Origin: Hydrogenovibrio marinus
GTDB taxonomy: Bacteria > Pseudomonadota > Gammaproteobacteria > Thiomicrospirales > Thiomicrospiraceae
Direction of reading: 5' to 3'
DNA: 64,000 bases
Assembly (NCBI RefSeq): GCF_013340845.1
Contig: NZ_AP020335.1
Location: forward strand, 2,108,001 to 2,172,000
Shown here: positions 56,444 to 64,000 of the stretch, in pieces
How positions within the stretch are numbered: the first letter of the stretch is position 1
Layout of the letters: every line of letters begins with the position of its first letter
The notes under the pieces: model-generated
What the model was told of the DNA's origin: nothing
Seen by the model: the letters and a program-made list of their open reading frames with translations, nothing else
Database searches by the model: none
Translations under genes and position numbers: made by a program

Positions 56444-57871
56444 TTAAAAAGGCAAAACCAATGTAGGTTCAAGCTTGAGTAAGCGTTGCTTGAACGCTGC
56501 TTGAATCTCTAACAGTGCTGTTTGAGAAGTCGCCTCAAATCGAATCGTGAGCGTTGACGTCGTGTTTGACGCTCGAACCAACCCCCAACCTTGTGCATAC
56601 TCAACCCGAACACCGTCCAAAGTGACCACTTCTTTGACCTTCGAGTCAGGTTGATCTACAAAACTTTGACGCAAACGTTCCACCAAGACGGCTCCCTCAC
56701 CCTCAGTGATAGAAACATGAATTTCCGGCGTGGCCCGCCACTTGGGTATGCCCGCAAATAATTCTGCCGTTGTTTTGCTTTGATTGGCAACTAATTCCAA
56801 CAAACGTGCCGCTGTATAAATAGCATCATCAAAGCCATACCATCTGTCCTGAAAAAACAAGTGCCCCGACATTTCTCCGCCCAATAAAGCACCTGTTTCT
56901 TTCATTTTGGCCTTCATCAGCGAGTGCCCTGTTTTCCACATGGTCGCCTTACCGCCATGACGTGTTACCTCTTGCATCACCAGCGCTGAACACTTCACGT
57001 CAAAAATCACTTCCGCCCCCGGATGATTAGCCAAAATATCCTTGGCAAACAAAATCAATTGGCGATCAGGCTCCAACACATTGCCCAAATTATCCAAAAC
57101 ACCACAACGATCGCCATCGCCATCAAATGCCAGCCCGATATCCGCTTTGGACGCCAGCACAACTTCTCTTAGTGCTGCAAGATTGCCCAGTTTTGCAGGG
57201 TCTGGGTGATGATTAGGAAAACGTCCATCCACTTCACAGAATAGCTCGATGACTTCGCAGCCAATTGCCCTGAGAACTTCCGGGGCATAACGACCAGCAA
57301 CACCATTTCCCGCATCCACCACTACTTTTAATGGTCGATTAATCTGGATTTCTTCTGAAATACGGCGGCAATAGTCGGTCAAAACAGGTAGCGTTTCTAT
57401 GTAGGGTTGCCCCCAACCTGGCAGATTTTGAGCGGTTTTGAAATCATCATCAAAGGCGGTAGAGCTAATGCGACGATACAGCGCTTGAATTTGATCGCCA
57501 TACATTGCTTGCCCTTGTAGAACTAACTTGATGCCGTTGTCTTCTGGTGGATTATGCGAGCCTGTAATGACCGCACAAGAGTTAACACCATCTATCGTTG
57601 CTGCAGCAAAATAAACCATTGGCGAAGTGACCTCACCAACGTCGATAACAGAAACATTTTGACTCGAAACACCTCGCATAAAAGCTCTTTGTAACCGCAA
57701 GCTGGACAGCCTGCCATCACGCCCGACAACCAAACGATCTTCACCGCAAGCCCTTAGCGCTTCGGCAAAGGCGATGCCTATCGCTTCAGAGACCTGTTCA
57801 TCTAGCGTGACATCAACTTTGCCACGAATATCGTAGGCTTTGAAAATACCAGAGCTGCACAGCAACGTCAC
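56444..57871 (-). CDS. Phosphomannomutase/phosphoglucomutase (AlgC/ManB family)
   Basis: Interconverts hexose 1- and 6-phosphates. Phosphoserine loop ITGSHNPP (about residue 100), Mg-binding DGDGDRCG, sugar loop GEMSGHLFF and phosphate-binding RFEATS-type end (IRFEATSQ). 475 aa. Start at GTG 57871 is provisional, TTG nearby in frame. Shares strand with the kinase upstream, 13 bp apart. Dispersed repeat 57411-57429 encodes QNLPGWG in a variable linker. Confidence 0.9.
   Translation of the reverse strand: MTLLCSSGIFKAYDIRGKVDVTLDEQVSEAIGIAFAEALRACGEDRLVVGRDGRLSSLRLQRAFMRGVSSQNVSVIDVGEVTSPMVYFAAATIDGVNSCAVITGSHNPPEDNGIKLVLQGQAMYGDQIQALYRRISSTAFDDDFKTAQNLPGWGQPYIETLPVLTDYCRRISEEIQINRPLKVVVDAGNGVAGRYAPEVLRAIGCEVIELFCEVDGRFPNHHPDPAKLGNLAALREVVLASKADIGLAFDGDGDRCGVLDNLGNVLEPDRQLILFAKDILANHPGAEVIFDVKCSALVMQEVTRHGGKATMWKTGHSLMKAKMKETGALLGGEMSGHLFFQDRWYGFDDAIYTAARLLELVANQSKTTAELFAGIPKWRATPEIHVSITEGEGAVLVERLRQSFVDQPDSKVKEVVTLDGVRVEYAQGWGLVRASNTTSTLTIRFEATSQTALLEIQAAFKQRLLKLEPTLVLPF
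57411..57429 (-). repeat. 19-bp dispersed repeat, single copy inside the phosphohexomutase gene
   Basis: Exact consensus on the gene strand (R=G), read as Q-N-L-P-G-W-G, in the region between the first two domains where the family varies. Confidence 0.85.
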
Positions 57872-57884
57872 GCCTGAAAAAACC

Positions 57885-59450
57885 TCACAAACCTGGCGCT
57901 TTCCACATGGGTTCGGTCAGGCCTGACTTAACCAAATCCAACTGTGCTTGATAAACTGCCTGCCACTTTTCGGTAATATCAGCATAGCGCTGAGTATGTT
58001 CCAAATTGGGTTCTACCGTTTTTTCCCATCTGACAATTTCGCGAGATGCCTGAGCCATTGAGTTGTAAATCCCAATACCAGTGCCTGCAGCCATAGCTGC
58101 TCCCAGCGCAGTCGCTTCTTTGACTTCAGGTATATGAATCGTCTTGCCAGTCACATCCGCTAAAATTTGCGGCCAAAGCAGTCCTTTGCTTGCTCCACCA
58201 GCAAACACCAGTTGCTCACTGGAAATACCAGAAAACGCCTCAATATTTTTCAAATTAATTGCCGAAACAATACAAGCGTTTTCCTGTAAGGCTCTAAACA
58301 TTGACGCTTTATTGCACTTTTCTGCATCCAGACTTAAATTAATAAACGAGGGACTGGCATGCATCCAATGACCATAATTCATTGCATCCGAAAAAACAGG
58401 CAATATCCCATAGGAACCAACCGGTACTTTTTGTGCCTTTTGTTCAAGTAGAGTATAAGCATCAACGCCTTGTTCTTGCGCCTGCATGACTTCCAAATCG
58501 CAAAAAGCATCTCGAAACCAACGCATCACCAAGCCACTGAAAAACGTAATCCCTTCTGCCTGAGATACTCCCGGAATGACATGCGGATTCACACGAATCG
58601 ACAAATCCTTCGGCACCGCCGTATCCGCTGGGATATTAACAATCTGTTGCCAAAAGGTTCCCCCTAATACAGCTGACTCTCCCAACTCGACAACACCTAA
58701 TCCAGCCGAGCCCAATTGAACATCTCCGCCACCAGTAATAACGGGAGTGCCTGCCAGCAATCCAGTTTGCTTCGCCGCCTGCGCCGACACTTCCCCCACT
58801 TGAGTACCTGTTTCAAAGGTATCCGGGAAAATTGAAGGGGGAATATCTAGAGCCTTAACCAAATGAGGGAACCAACTGCGGTCTTTCAATGAAAAAATAC
58901 CGGCTGTTCCTGCATTAGATGGTTCGCTCACAATCTTGCCCGAGAGCTCAGTCAAAACCCAATCGCTGATCATGTTGATATGCCGAACTTGTGCGAATGT
59001 TTCCGGATGATGCTTTTTCAGCCACAGCAGTCTTGGCAAGGCACCTAAAGCAAATGTTTGCCCCGATACTTGATAAAAGGCTTCTTCCATCCCTGGAAAC
59101 TGTTGATGCAACTCTTTGACTTCTTCCGAGGCTCTGGCATCAACATTGGCTACCGCCCAAATTGGCTGATTTGATTCGTTATAAAGTACGATTCCTTCCC
59201 GCATAGACGTTGATGAAACCGCTTGAATCTGACTAGGAGAAACTCCAGCTTGCTGGATCGCTTTTTTGATACAACGACAAATTAATTCCCAGTTGTTTTT
59301 ACAGTCAAACGACATGGAATTCGGCACATTAGGTTCTGCGATATGCACCCATTCTTCTTGACCAACACCTAACTGATGTCCAGCAGCATCAAAAATAACC
59401 GCCCTGCCCGAACCAGTTCCCGCATCTATCGCCAATAACACTGCATCCAT
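57885..59450 (-). CDS. FGGY-family kinase, LsrK-like
   Basis: Carbohydrate kinase whose sequence follows E. coli LsrK (autoinducer-2 kinase) closely along its length: LAIDAGTGSGRAVIFDAAG, VSSTSMREGIVLYNE, MISDWVLTELSG, GGGDVQLGSAGLG, GGTFWQQIVN, FAGGASKGLLW and the end LTEPMWKAPGL. 521 aa. No lsrACDB, lsrFG or lsrR are nearby; instead it precedes an aldolase and a cupin, so the true substrate may be another ketose. Confidence 0.85.
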   Translation of the reverse strand: MDAVLLAIDAGTGSGRAVIFDAAGHQLGVGQEEWVHIAEPNVPNSMSFDCKNNWELICRCIKKAIQQAGVSPSQIQAVSSTSMREGIVLYNESNQPIWAVANVDARASEEVKELHQQFPGMEEAFYQVSGQTFALGALPRLLWLKKHHPETFAQVRHINMISDWVLTELSGKIVSEPSNAGTAGIFSLKDRSWFPHLVKALDIPPSIFPDTFETGTQVGEVSAQAAKQTGLLAGTPVITGGGDVQLGSAGLGVVELGESAVLGGTFWQQIVNIPADTAVPKDLSIRVNPHVIPGVSQAEGITFFSGLVMRWFRDAFCDLEVMQAQEQGVDAYTLLEQKAQKVPVGSYGILPVFSDAMNYGHWMHASPSFINLSLDAEKCNKASMFRALQENACIVSAINLKNIEAFSGISSEQLVFAGGASKGLLWPQILADVTGKTIHIPEVKEATALGAAMAAGTGIGIYNSMAQASREIVRWEKTVEPNLEHTQRYADITEKWQAVYQAQLDLVKSGLTEPMWKAPGL

Positions 59451-59487
59451 TTACTTACCCCATATGCCGCTCTGCAAACTTGTCAGC

Positions 59488-60690
59488 TTAGCTAGATTTT
59501 TTAAGCTTAGCTTGTTCCAATTCCCAATACTCCATCTCAAACAATTCAGCATCGGAAAGTGGTTGGTACCCACCTAAATCTTGTGCACGCAAAATAGCTT
59601 CAAAGGTATGGTCATTTATGTCTTGGATAATCTCAACTTCTTTTTCAGACTTTCCGAATGCAACCGATCCTACGCCTTTGATTACTGCATAATGCGGTGC
59701 CGGATTAAGACATATCTCATGAGTCTGATGTTGGTTAAAGTAAGCCTTATAGGAAGAGATGTAAGCTTGTACTTCATCTTCAATACGCGCTATATCGCCC
59801 GATAGAATGACAGGCTTCTGCTTGGTTCTAATAATATGGTCTGGCGTCAAAACACTCACTTGCTTTAAAACACTATCCGACTGTTGAGCGAATATTTGCG
59901 AGACCACAGATTCATTCACCAAGCCAATCACTTCTTCCGGCGCGTCTGGCGACTTGATCTGAGCAACACAGCCGACTAATTCTTCTAGATACTCTTCCGA
60001 AATTTCATGCGCACCTTGCAATGTCGGCAAATGAGTTTTACTTTGTAAATAGTCTTCTGCCATGCCTGCCAGTTCAACCATCATGTTATAGGCATCTTTA
60101 CCAGAGTCCGAAAACGTAAACAAACCATGGTTCATCAAGACCATGCCTTTGATATTTGACCAATCAACGTTTTTAGTCTGTTCATAAACGGCTTTAGCCA
60201 AAATAAACCCAGGCATCACATAAGGTACAAACAAAACCGTATCGCCATACAATTCTTTTAAAATCGCTTCGCCGTTTGGTGTGTTGCTAATAGTCACCAA
60301 TGCATCTGCATGGGTATGATCTACAAACTTAAACGGAATCACTGCATGTAGAATAGCTTCTACTGATGGATTTGGCGCGGAAGCATCAATCATTGCCTCA
60401 CGTTGTTGTGCAACCATATCCATATCTGACATGCTGTCAAGTTCTGCCATTTTCAATAGCGCGTCTAACTTTACGGGCGCAAAGCCTGCTGGTTCAATTG
60501 TTTCCAAATCCCAACCAGACCCTTTGACATATAAAATGTCTTCACCGTTGACTTGCGATTTTACAGAGGTGTTTCCACCCCCGTGCATGACCAGATTCAT
60601 ATCCTTGCCAAGTAAACGCGAAGTGTAAACTCGCATGTCTAAATCACTGCTAATCTGAGCAGCTTCCGTTTCATTCCAATAATTTTGCAT
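59488..60690 (-). CDS. Class II aldolase, RhaD-type domain standing alone
   Basis: Zn-dependent class II aldolase/adducin domain. HGGGNTSVK, YVKGSGWDLATIEPAGF-like (VKGSGWDLETIEPAGF), VDHTHADALV (Zn His) and LMNHGLFTF are present. It matches the first half of bifunctional rhamnulose-phosphate aldolase/dehydrogenase proteins, up to the linker EYWELEQAKLKK, and stops there, so the SDR half is missing. ATG 60690 (AGGA upstream) gives 400 aa. Confidence 0.83.
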   Translation of the reverse strand: MQNYWNETEAAQISSDLDMRVYTSRLLGKDMNLVMHGGGNTSVKSQVNGEDILYVKGSGWDLETIEPAGFAPVKLDALLKMAELDSMSDMDMVAQQREAMIDASAPNPSVEAILHAVIPFKFVDHTHADALVTISNTPNGEAILKELYGDTVLFVPYVMPGFILAKAVYEQTKNVDWSNIKGMVLMNHGLFTFSDSGKDAYNMMVELAGMAEDYLQSKTHLPTLQGAHEISEEYLEELVGCVAQIKSPDAPEEVIGLVNESVVSQIFAQQSDSVLKQVSVLTPDHIIRTKQKPVILSGDIARIEDEVQAYISSYKAYFNQHQTHEICLNPAPHYAVIKGVGSVAFGKSEKEVEIIQDINDHTFEAILRAQDLGGYQPLSDAELFEMEYWELEQAKLKKSS

Positions 60691-60721
60691 TGTGTGTCCT
60701 AAAAGTTTTGCGATGGATAAC

Positions 60722-61099
60722 TTAAGCGTCTTCTTTAATAAATGGCTGACCCGGTTCCCAATCAATATAAACAGAATCTTTTTCTTCCAGATGAGGCGCT
60801 TTGATAAACACAGCTTTGAAAGGTGTGTCCGTCTCATTGCGGAAATAATGTGCTTCATTCGGATCGCAGCGCAAATAAGTACCCGGTTTAATTACGACAC
60901 GTTCACCATCCACGTAAACCGCACATTCACCTTCCAAACCTAAAAATGACTCTTCTTGCTTAACATGCTTGTGGCAAGGGTGATGTTCGCCAGGCGTGAT
61001 CACAACCACCCCCAAATCGACGTTAGGCCCAACAGTTAAATATTTAGGTCCATGGGTTTCAAAACGATACTCGTGTTTATCTTCATGCGTCATGTACAT
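60722..61099 (-). CDS. Cupin-domain protein
   Basis: Single small-barrel cupin_2 protein, 125 aa. Metal-ligand motif 1 HHPCHKHVKQEESFLGLEG and motif 2 with HYFRNETD. Could be a sugar isomerase/epimerase or a sensor. Precedes the aldolase by 31 bp in the same operon. AAGGAGAAG before the ATG. Confidence 0.8.
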   Translation of the reverse strand: MYMTHEDKHEYRFETHGPKYLTVGPNVDLGVVVITPGEHHPCHKHVKQEESFLGLEGECAVYVDGERVVIKPGTYLRCDPNEAHYFRNETDTPFKAVFIKAPHLEEKDSVYIDWEPGQPFIKEDA

Positions 61100-61124
61100 A
61101 AATCTTCTCCTTAAATACTTTTAT

Positions 61125-61586
61125 TTAATGTGTTCCAGTATGACCAAACCCACCCATGCCACGCTCGGTTGCTTCACCGAACTCTTCGACTTCAGTAAAC
61201 ACAGGTTGTAGAACAGGGACAATCACCATTTGTGCGATGCGCTCGCCAACTTCAACTGTATAAGGCGTGTCACCACGATTCCAACATGACACTTTCAGTT
61301 CTCCTTGGTAATCGGAATCAATTAAACCCACCAAATTCCCCAAAACAATACCATGTTTATGTCCCAGACCGGAGCGAGGCAAAATCATTGCTGCCAAGCC
61401 CGCATCATCAAGGTGAATCGCCATTCCGGTCGGAATTAAAACCGTTTGCCCCGGTTCTATGGTCAAAGGGGCATCGATACAAGCGCGCAAATCCAATCCA
61501 GCCGAACCTTTGGTACCGTAATGTGGCATCTCAATCTCATTCCCCAAACGTTTATCCAAGATTTTGTATTCGACTTGAATGGTCAT
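61125..61586 (-). CDS. dut: dUTPase Dut
   Basis: Hydrolyses dUTP to dUMP and PPi. Trimeric dUTPase motifs: [44 protein letters not shown] and C-terminal [10 protein letters not shown]. 153 aa from ATG 61586 (AAGGAAG upstream). It lies just upstream of the cupin on the same strand; whether it belongs to that operon is unclear. Confidence 0.96.
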   Translation of the reverse strand: MTIQVEYKILDKRLGNEIEMPHYGTKGSAGLDLRACIDAPLTIEPGQTVLIPTGMAIHLDDAGLAAMILPRSGLGHKHGIVLGNLVGLIDSDYQGELKVSCWNRGDTPYTVEVGERIAQMVIVPVLQPVFTEVEEFGEATERGMGGFGHTGTH

Positions 61587-61760
61587 ATCGCTTCCTTTTC
61601 TGTTTAAATTTTGTCCGCTATTTTGGCACAAAACCCACAAAAGGGCGACCTATCTAAGTTTCAGTCTAAGCATATAAAGTGTTTTAATTAGACCTTACGC
61701 GACAAACGACTAGAATTGAACAAGTCACCTATTACTATCGCCAAATGCAAGGAGCATAAA

Positions 61761-61970
61761 ATGCCAGGGATGTTTTCAGGTTTTTTCGGATTAATCTTTT
61801 TTATTTTCTTATTCGTCGCAGGCATTTTATGGTTTTTAATGCCCTTTGCTGTTTTCGGTACCAAGACCAAATTAGAGGAACTGATTCAAGCGCAAGCACA
61901 GACCAACCAGCTTTTGAACAATATGCACAATGAAATTGCCGAATTGCGCAAATCCTTCAACAAAGAATAG
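61761..61970 (+). CDS. Small membrane protein with coiled coil
   Basis: 69 aa, one TM helix (about 8-32, FGLIFFIFLFVAGILWF) and a short amphipathic coiled coil (TKLEELIQAQAQTNQLLNNM). AAGGAG before ATG 61761; the longer 61716 start is unlikely. Precedes an MFS transporter by 15 bp. Confidence 0.65.
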   Translation: MPGMFSGFFGLIFFIFLFVAGILWFLMPFAVFGTKTKLEELIQAQAQTNQLLNNMHNEIAELRKSFNKE

Positions 61971-61985
61971 CGCAGTAATCAAATC

Positions 61986-63194
61986 ATGCTAGCACCGAGA
62001 AATATCTGGGCACTGGGTTGGGTCAGTTTCTTTACCGACTTGGCAACTGCCATTACCAAACCGCTCATTCCAATATATGTGGTTTTGATTCTCAACCAAG
62101 GCGTGGACAAACTCGGCTATATACTTGCCATCACGACGTTTGTCTCCTATTTATTCCGTTGGTTCGGCGGTTGGCTCAGTGACAAACTTCAAGTAACCAA
62201 ACCACTACTAATCGTCGGCTACGGTCTATCAATGATTATGAAACCTTTAATGGCATTTGCGGTCAGTTGGCAGAGCATCGCTTTCTATAGCGCCACAGAA
62301 AGACTGGGCAAAGCCATTCGCAGTGCTCCCAAAGATGTCTTGATTTCCGCATCAGCACAATCCAGCCATCAAGGGCGTGCATTCGGTGTTCACAAAACAC
62401 TGGATATTGCAGGTGAAACGCTAGGCGGCATTGTCGTTTTTGTCCTGCTCATCCTGCTCGGGCAGTCTGCTGAACATATTCAAATAATTTTCATGTCAAC
62501 GCTATTGCCAGGGGCTATCGCTGTGCTCATCCTCATTCTCTTTGTGCAGGACAAGGTGAAATCAAAATATATGACGCCTCGCCCTGCAACTTCGGACGAT
62601 GACACGCCACAGAAACAGTTCGACCAAGCGCTGTGGGGCTGGTTCTTTATCTACTTCTTTGCGGTATTTTTCATGCTCAATGACGCCTTTATGTTAATTC
62701 AAGGGCATGACAAAGGCGTGGCGACTTTTTGGTTGCCTTTACTGATGGTGACATCAGGACTCACTCAAACGCTCATCAGCTATACCGTCGGTAAAAAACT
62801 CGATGCAAGCGGTGCACGAACCCTGATGCTCATCAGTTTGTTATCTGGCATTGCCTCAACGGCTTTACTTTTTTCTTCACACCCAACGGGCATTTTCTTA
62901 GCCTTCGTATTCCAAGGCATTTTCATGGTCACAGGATTGAATGCCTTGCGCACCCGCATTGGTCAAACAAAACACGCCAAAGGCAAGGCTTATGGTGTTT
63001 TTTACTTGGGAACAGCCATCGCTACCGCTTTAGGCAACCTGATTATTGGACAACTATGGGAACATCTTGGCAATAACCAAGCATTAACGTTTTCCTTAGC
63101 CGGGTTACTGATACTGTTAGTGATTGCAGTATTAAAGCCGAAGCTACTGATTGAAAATGGCGTTGACCCCCAATCCATTCATCCGGCAACTTAA
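61986..63194 (+). CDS. MFS transporter of unknown substrate
   Basis: About 12 TM helices, 402 aa. ERLGKAIRSAPKDVLISAS and GRAFGVHKTLDIAGETLGG mark the family with an APxDxLI/GrafGfhr loop seen in putative drug exporters. Probably co-transcribed with the preceding small membrane protein. Substrate unknown. Confidence 0.8.
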   Translation: MLAPRNIWALGWVSFFTDLATAITKPLIPIYVVLILNQGVDKLGYILAITTFVSYLFRWFGGWLSDKLQVTKPLLIVGYGLSMIMKPLMAFAVSWQSIAFYSATERLGKAIRSAPKDVLISASAQSSHQGRAFGVHKTLDIAGETLGGIVVFVLLILLGQSAEHIQIIFMSTLLPGAIAVLILILFVQDKVKSKYMTPRPATSDDDTPQKQFDQALWGWFFIYFFAVFFMLNDAFMLIQGHDKGVATFWLPLLMVTSGLTQTLISYTVGKKLDASGARTLMLISLLSGIASTALLFSSHPTGIFLAFVFQGIFMVTGLNALRTRIGQTKHAKGKAYGVFYLGTAIATALGNLIIGQLWEHLGNNQALTFSLAGLLILLVIAVLKPKLLIENGVDPQSIHPAT

Positions 63195-63312
63195 ATAAAT
63201 AACCGCCAAGCGTCTCCTTTCATTCAGAGTATCTATTGGTTATTTAAAAGTCATTGCCGTAGAATCATGTCTCAATAGTAGAAAAAAAAGGGTTTTCAAC
63301 AAACAAGCGATT

Positions 63313-63801
63313 ATGAAAAAAGTACTCAATACATTAATTACATCAAGCTATATGTTTTCCGCCTTATCTTTATTTGCCATCGCGGTGATGATCATGGGCT
63401 GGTCGGTGTCTGAAGTATTTGAGCAGCTTTTTAATGCCAGTCTACAAAAATCCGAATTCGTCGCCATCATGTTGCAGGCAGTGGGGGCAATCGTTATCGC
63501 AATTGCCATTATTGATGTCTCCAAATATATGATTGAAGAAGAGATTTTCCGCGATAAGGAATTACGCTCACCGAAAGAAGCGCGCGAAACCATGACCAAA
63601 GTCATCGTCATCATCTCCATCGCGGTTGGAATTGAAGGATTGGTTTATATCTTTAAAGCGGGTAGTGAGAACATCACCTTATTGCCCTACCCTGCGGTAT
63701 TGCTAGTTGTTTCCGTTATCTTAATTGTTGGTCTGGGTATCTTCCAAAAACTCAGTTTATCTACTGAAAAGTCGGTCAGAGAACCTAAACTCAAAGACTA
63801 G
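63313..63801 (+). CDS. Unknown four-helix membrane protein
   Basis: 162 aa with about four hydrophobic segments (10-32, 48-70, 98-118, 124-145) and a polar loop after the second. I do not recognise the family. Weak Shine-Dalgarno. A single dispersed repeat follows its stop. Confidence 0.65.
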   Translation: MKKVLNTLITSSYMFSALSLFAIAVMIMGWSVSEVFEQLFNASLQKSEFVAIMLQAVGAIVIAIAIIDVSKYMIEEEIFRDKELRSPKEARETMTKVIVIISIAVGIEGLVYIFKAGSENITLLPYPAVLLVVSVILIVGLGIFQKLSLSTEKSVREPKLKD

Positions 63802-63821
63802 TCCCTATCACCGAAGGCAAT

Positions 63822-63840
63822 ACCCAACCTGGCAGATTTT
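63822..63840 (-). repeat. 19-bp dispersed repeat, single intergenic copy at 63.8 kb
   Basis: AAAATCTGCCAGGTTGGGT on the minus strand (one mismatch), between a membrane-protein stop and the stop of a convergent partial gene. Confidence 0.82.
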
Positions 63841-63845
63841 TAGTC

Positions 63846-64000
63846 TCACCATTCATGTTGCCCGGCATAGTATGCAAACGCCGCCATAAATGCTGGTTCT
63901 TGAAATTTTTTCAATCCGGTTTCCGCAAAGGTAATGGGTAATGGGTATTTTTTTAAGTTCTCTTTTTGCTCTGTTGCCGACAGCAAAGTCACATTCACGT
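63846..64000 (-). CDS. 3' end of an unidentified gene (truncated by window)
   Basis: Frame open to the window edge for 51 codons, ending AYYAGQHEW and a TGA at 63846-63848. The piece is too short to identify; the C-terminal FMAAFAYYAG segment is not familiar to me. Confidence 0.5.
   Translation of the reverse strand, partial: VNVTLLSATEQKENLKKYPLPITFAETGLKKFQEPAFMAAFAYYAGQHEW

Overview
The window looks like a chromosome segment of a sulfur-oxidising, obligately autotrophic gammaproteobacterium of the Hydrogenovibrio/Thiomicrospira type. This is inferred from a non-carboxysomal form IA RuBisCO locus (cbbLSQO with a divergent cbbR), an epsilon-type malate:quinone oxidoreductase, gammaproteobacterial ubiE-ubiJ-ubiB and emrAB orders, and moderate GC. 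I saw no rRNA, phage genes, IS elements or CRISPR array. One tRNA-Arg(CCG) is present.

Layout. 1-3.1 kb: ubiquinone operon ubiE (5' truncated)-ubiJ-ubiB. 3.2-6.1 kb: a Cache-HAMP-PAS-GGDEF-EAL protein and tRNA-Arg. 6.2-11.4 kb: emrAB efflux pair, a cold-shock protein, hemH and folM. 12.1-17.1 kb: an arsenic island (arsP, a Cys-rich thioredoxin fusion, arsC, GAPDH, arsJ on the minus strand, with divergent arsR) around a near-ideal ArsR operator/promoter. 17.2-23.1 kb: mqo, a COG0523 metal GTPase, folE2, then divergent lrp and leuA. 23.2-33.4 kb: housekeeping and accessory genes (MBL-fold protein, AI-2E family permease, ppnN, srmB-like helicase, EI24 protein, aldehyde dehydrogenase, EAL-HDOD protein, pyrC). 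33.6-46.4 kb: yidD, ppk-ppx, a CysJ-like flavoprotein, mtfA, pyrE-sixA, a TauE permease, argB, a lipoprotein, yajQ and an aminotransferase. 46.4-49.3 kb: two tandem HDOD paralogues, one frameshifted, and an AraC regulator. 49.4-56.4 kb: CO2 fixation locus. 56.4-61.6 kb: a cluster of phosphohexomutase, LsrK-like kinase, class II aldolase, cupin and dUTPase. 61.8-64 kb: small membrane proteins, an MFS transporter and the end of an unidentified gene.

The strongest unexplained signal is a dispersed 19-bp element with consensus AAAATCTRCCAGGTTGGGG. I found 15 copies at 11 loci. Four loci are inverted pairs able to form hairpins between genes, two are single intergenic copies, and five are single copies inside unrelated coding sequences (ubiJ, the COG0523 GTPase, a CysJ-like flavoprotein, a TauE permease, a phosphohexomutase). 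Inverted pairs at gene ends combined with in-gene singletons resembles DNA uptake sequences of Neisseriaceae and Pasteurellaceae more than ordinary REP elements, but its function is not known to me.

Other points of interest are an LsrK-like kinase next to a RhaD-type aldolase domain that lacks its usual dehydrogenase partner, three hairpins between cbbS and cbbQ, helically phased ATTTAAT boxes between lrp and leuA, and a Cys-rich thioredoxin/membrane fusion in the arsenic operon.
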